DNA from: CAZAXU01 sp964489245
GTDB taxonomy: Bacteria > Bacteroidota > Bacteroidia > Flavobacteriales > Flavobacteriaceae
Assembly: GCA_964489245.1 (NCBI GenBank)
Contig: CAZAXU010000044.1
Span: 1 to 15,402 of the forward strand
Direction of reading: 5' to 3'
DNA: 15,402 bases
Under the pieces are notes generated by a model, which had not been told where the DNA came from, made no database searches, and saw only the letters and a list, made by a program, of their open reading frames with translations. Below are positions 14,523-15,402 of this stretch, in pieces. The position numbers were made by a program, and so were the translations under genes. Position 1 is the first letter of the stretch. The number at the start of each line of letters is the position of its first letter.

Positions 14523-15295
14523 AATTTAATCTTTTTATAAGTTCCTCTATTTTTAAACTCAATAAGCCCTTTGTCTCTCAAAAATTGTAACTGTTGTCTT
14601 ATTTTGTCTTTGATAAAATTGTTATTTGGATATTTTAGTTTTAATGTTTCTTCAAAAGCATACATTTCTTTTAATGTAAATGTTTCTTTTTGAATAGCGT
14701 CAACGCAATTCATAATATCTAAAATCCATCCTTTACTTTCTCCTTTTTTCGTTCTTAAAAATTCTGTTCCTTTCCATTTGGATTGAACTTTTTCTTTTGG
14801 AATGATTTCTGAATTTTTAACAAGAAAAATACGTCCGTTTTCGGGGACTTTTGTAATATCAATATTACAACCAACCCATCCGGAACGTCTTGCAGTTTTG
14901 CTTAAAGCCTTTCTTTTAATAATAATTTCAGAAGTAAAATAATGTTTAGGAATAATTAGAAAATTATTTACTTCCCATTTTGTTTTATCATAAGTAAGAA
15001 AAAAGAAATTCGGATTTTCATCTGAATTAATTCTTTTTATCATTGTTGAATACGCTCCGTCAACAATTTTATTACCAACTTTAATTGCATTTTTACTTTT
15101 TAATTCAAATTGTTCTGAACAAGTTGAACAATAAAAATCTGCTACCGGTTTATTGTTTTCAAATTCATTTAAACGTATTTCTCCACAGTTAGGGCAATAA
15201 CTATTTGTTTTGACCCAATCTTCTGTTAGAACACGGGCAATCTGAGATTTGCTGGTGTACTCTATCGCCTTGTGTGTGTTAAAAGCTAAATTCAT
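14519..15295 (-). CDS. dpnC: DpnI-type methyl-directed restriction endonuclease (Gm6ATC)
   Basis: A 258-residue protein that matches S. pneumoniae DpnI (254 aa) along its whole length, as remembered. DpnI is a type IIM enzyme that cuts GATC only when the adenine is N6-methylated. Residues align almost one to one: zinc ligands C34, C37, C56 and C59; PD-(D/E)xK catalytic D53, E64 and K66 (in PVADFYC and FELKSK). The DGAYSTMIKRINSDENPNFFFLTY block (79-102) follows, then TARRSGWVGCNID, where W140 corresponds to the DpnI tryptophan (W138) implicated in methyl recognition. The C-terminal winged helix is about 185-258 (FTLKEMY, IRQQLQFLRDKGLIEFKNRGTYKK). All key residues are intact, so it should be active. 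Such an enzyme needs no cognate methylase, only a host without Dam methylation. It is first in an overlapping operon with dpnD and RhuM. The ATG at 15295 fits the DpnI N terminus (IARVLTEDWV at 19-28). Confidence 0.95.
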   Translation of the reverse strand: MNLAFNTHKAIEYTSKSQIARVLTEDWVKTNSYCPNCGEIRLNEFENNKPVADFYCSTCSEQFELKSKNAIKVGNKIVDGAYSTMIKRINSDENPNFFFLTYDKTKWEVNNFLIIPKHYFTSEIIIKRKALSKTARRSGWVGCNIDITKVPENGRIFLVKNSEIIPKEKVQSKWKGTEFLRTKKGESKGWILDIMNCVDAIQKETFTLKEMYAFEETLKLKYPNNNFIKDKIRQQLQFLRDKGLIEFKNRGTYKKIKL

Positions 15296-15402
15296 TTGAA
15301 AACTTGGTTTATATCCAAAGTATTTCTACAAAAAGCTCAATATGGACAAACGGTTTTGCTATCATATTTCTTATTTTAATACCCCCAAAAATACAAATTT
15401 AT
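15296..15402 (-). promoter_or_regulatory. upstream region of the DpnI cassette with two -7-like elements
   Basis: On the minus strand TATTTTTG (15393-15386) and TAAATTTG (15401-15394) both match TAnnTTTG. Their -33 regions lie at or beyond the window edge, so neither can be fully judged. Use of either gives a leader of about 85-95 nt before the ATG at 15295. No Shine-Dalgarno sequence or clear hairpin was seen in the leader. Confidence 0.35.

Noticed and set aside
14349..15295. A classical restriction-modification system with a missing methylase.
   Set aside because: DpnI-type enzymes cut methylated DNA and need no cognate methylase, so absence of one in the window is not a defect.
1..15402. 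CRISPR arrays, tRNA genes, insertion sequences or attachment sites.
   Set aside because: No regularly spaced repeats, cloverleaf, transposase or integrase was found on either strand.

Overview
The window comes from an AT-rich member of the Bacteroidota, most likely a flavobacterium. Four things point there: a long SecA (1117 aa) of Bacteroidota type, a type IX secretion plug-family protein (DUF5103), DUF4271 joined to a uroporphyrinogen-III synthase, and promoters of the form TTTG-N19-TAnnTTTG with almost no Shine-Dalgarno sequences. No rRNA, tRNA, CRISPR array or insertion sequence was seen.

Left part (1-3906): a perfect bidirectional terminator hairpin is followed by a GT-C type membrane glycosyltransferase on the minus strand. 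It is divergent from an FAD-dependent, UDP-galactopyranose-mutase-like oxidoreductase and yaaA (peroxide stress) on the plus strand. A perfect 19-bp dyad lies between the divergent genes. Middle (3911-7050, minus strand): a type IX secretion plug protein, then a Cys/Met-metabolism PLP enzyme translationally coupled to a PAP2 phosphatase. Then comes a gene-free stretch of about 440 bp (7051-7492). It carries a minus-strand terminator, a candidate small transcript with a possible 20-residue hydrophobic peptide, and spaced direct repeats.

Right-middle (7493-13290, plus strand): a DUF4271 membrane protein coupled to HemD, a PduO-type cobalamin adenosyltransferase, a small acidic DUF2795 protein with its own consensus promoter and terminator, and secA. 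This is ordinary core chromosome.

Right end (13352-15402, minus strand): a compact, more AT-rich three-gene cassette that converges on secA. It encodes a DpnI-type methyl-directed restriction endonuclease (Gm6ATC), a DpnD/PcfM-like 57-residue protein, and a RhuM-family protein. The three reading frames overlap (4 nt and 8 nt), so they look like one translationally coupled unit. DpnI-type enzymes cut only Dam-methylated DNA and need no partner methylase, so this is probably a defence module against Dam-modified phage or plasmid DNA. The coupling of RhuM to dpnC-dpnD, and the complete absence of GATC in the cassette, are the most notable observations in the window.
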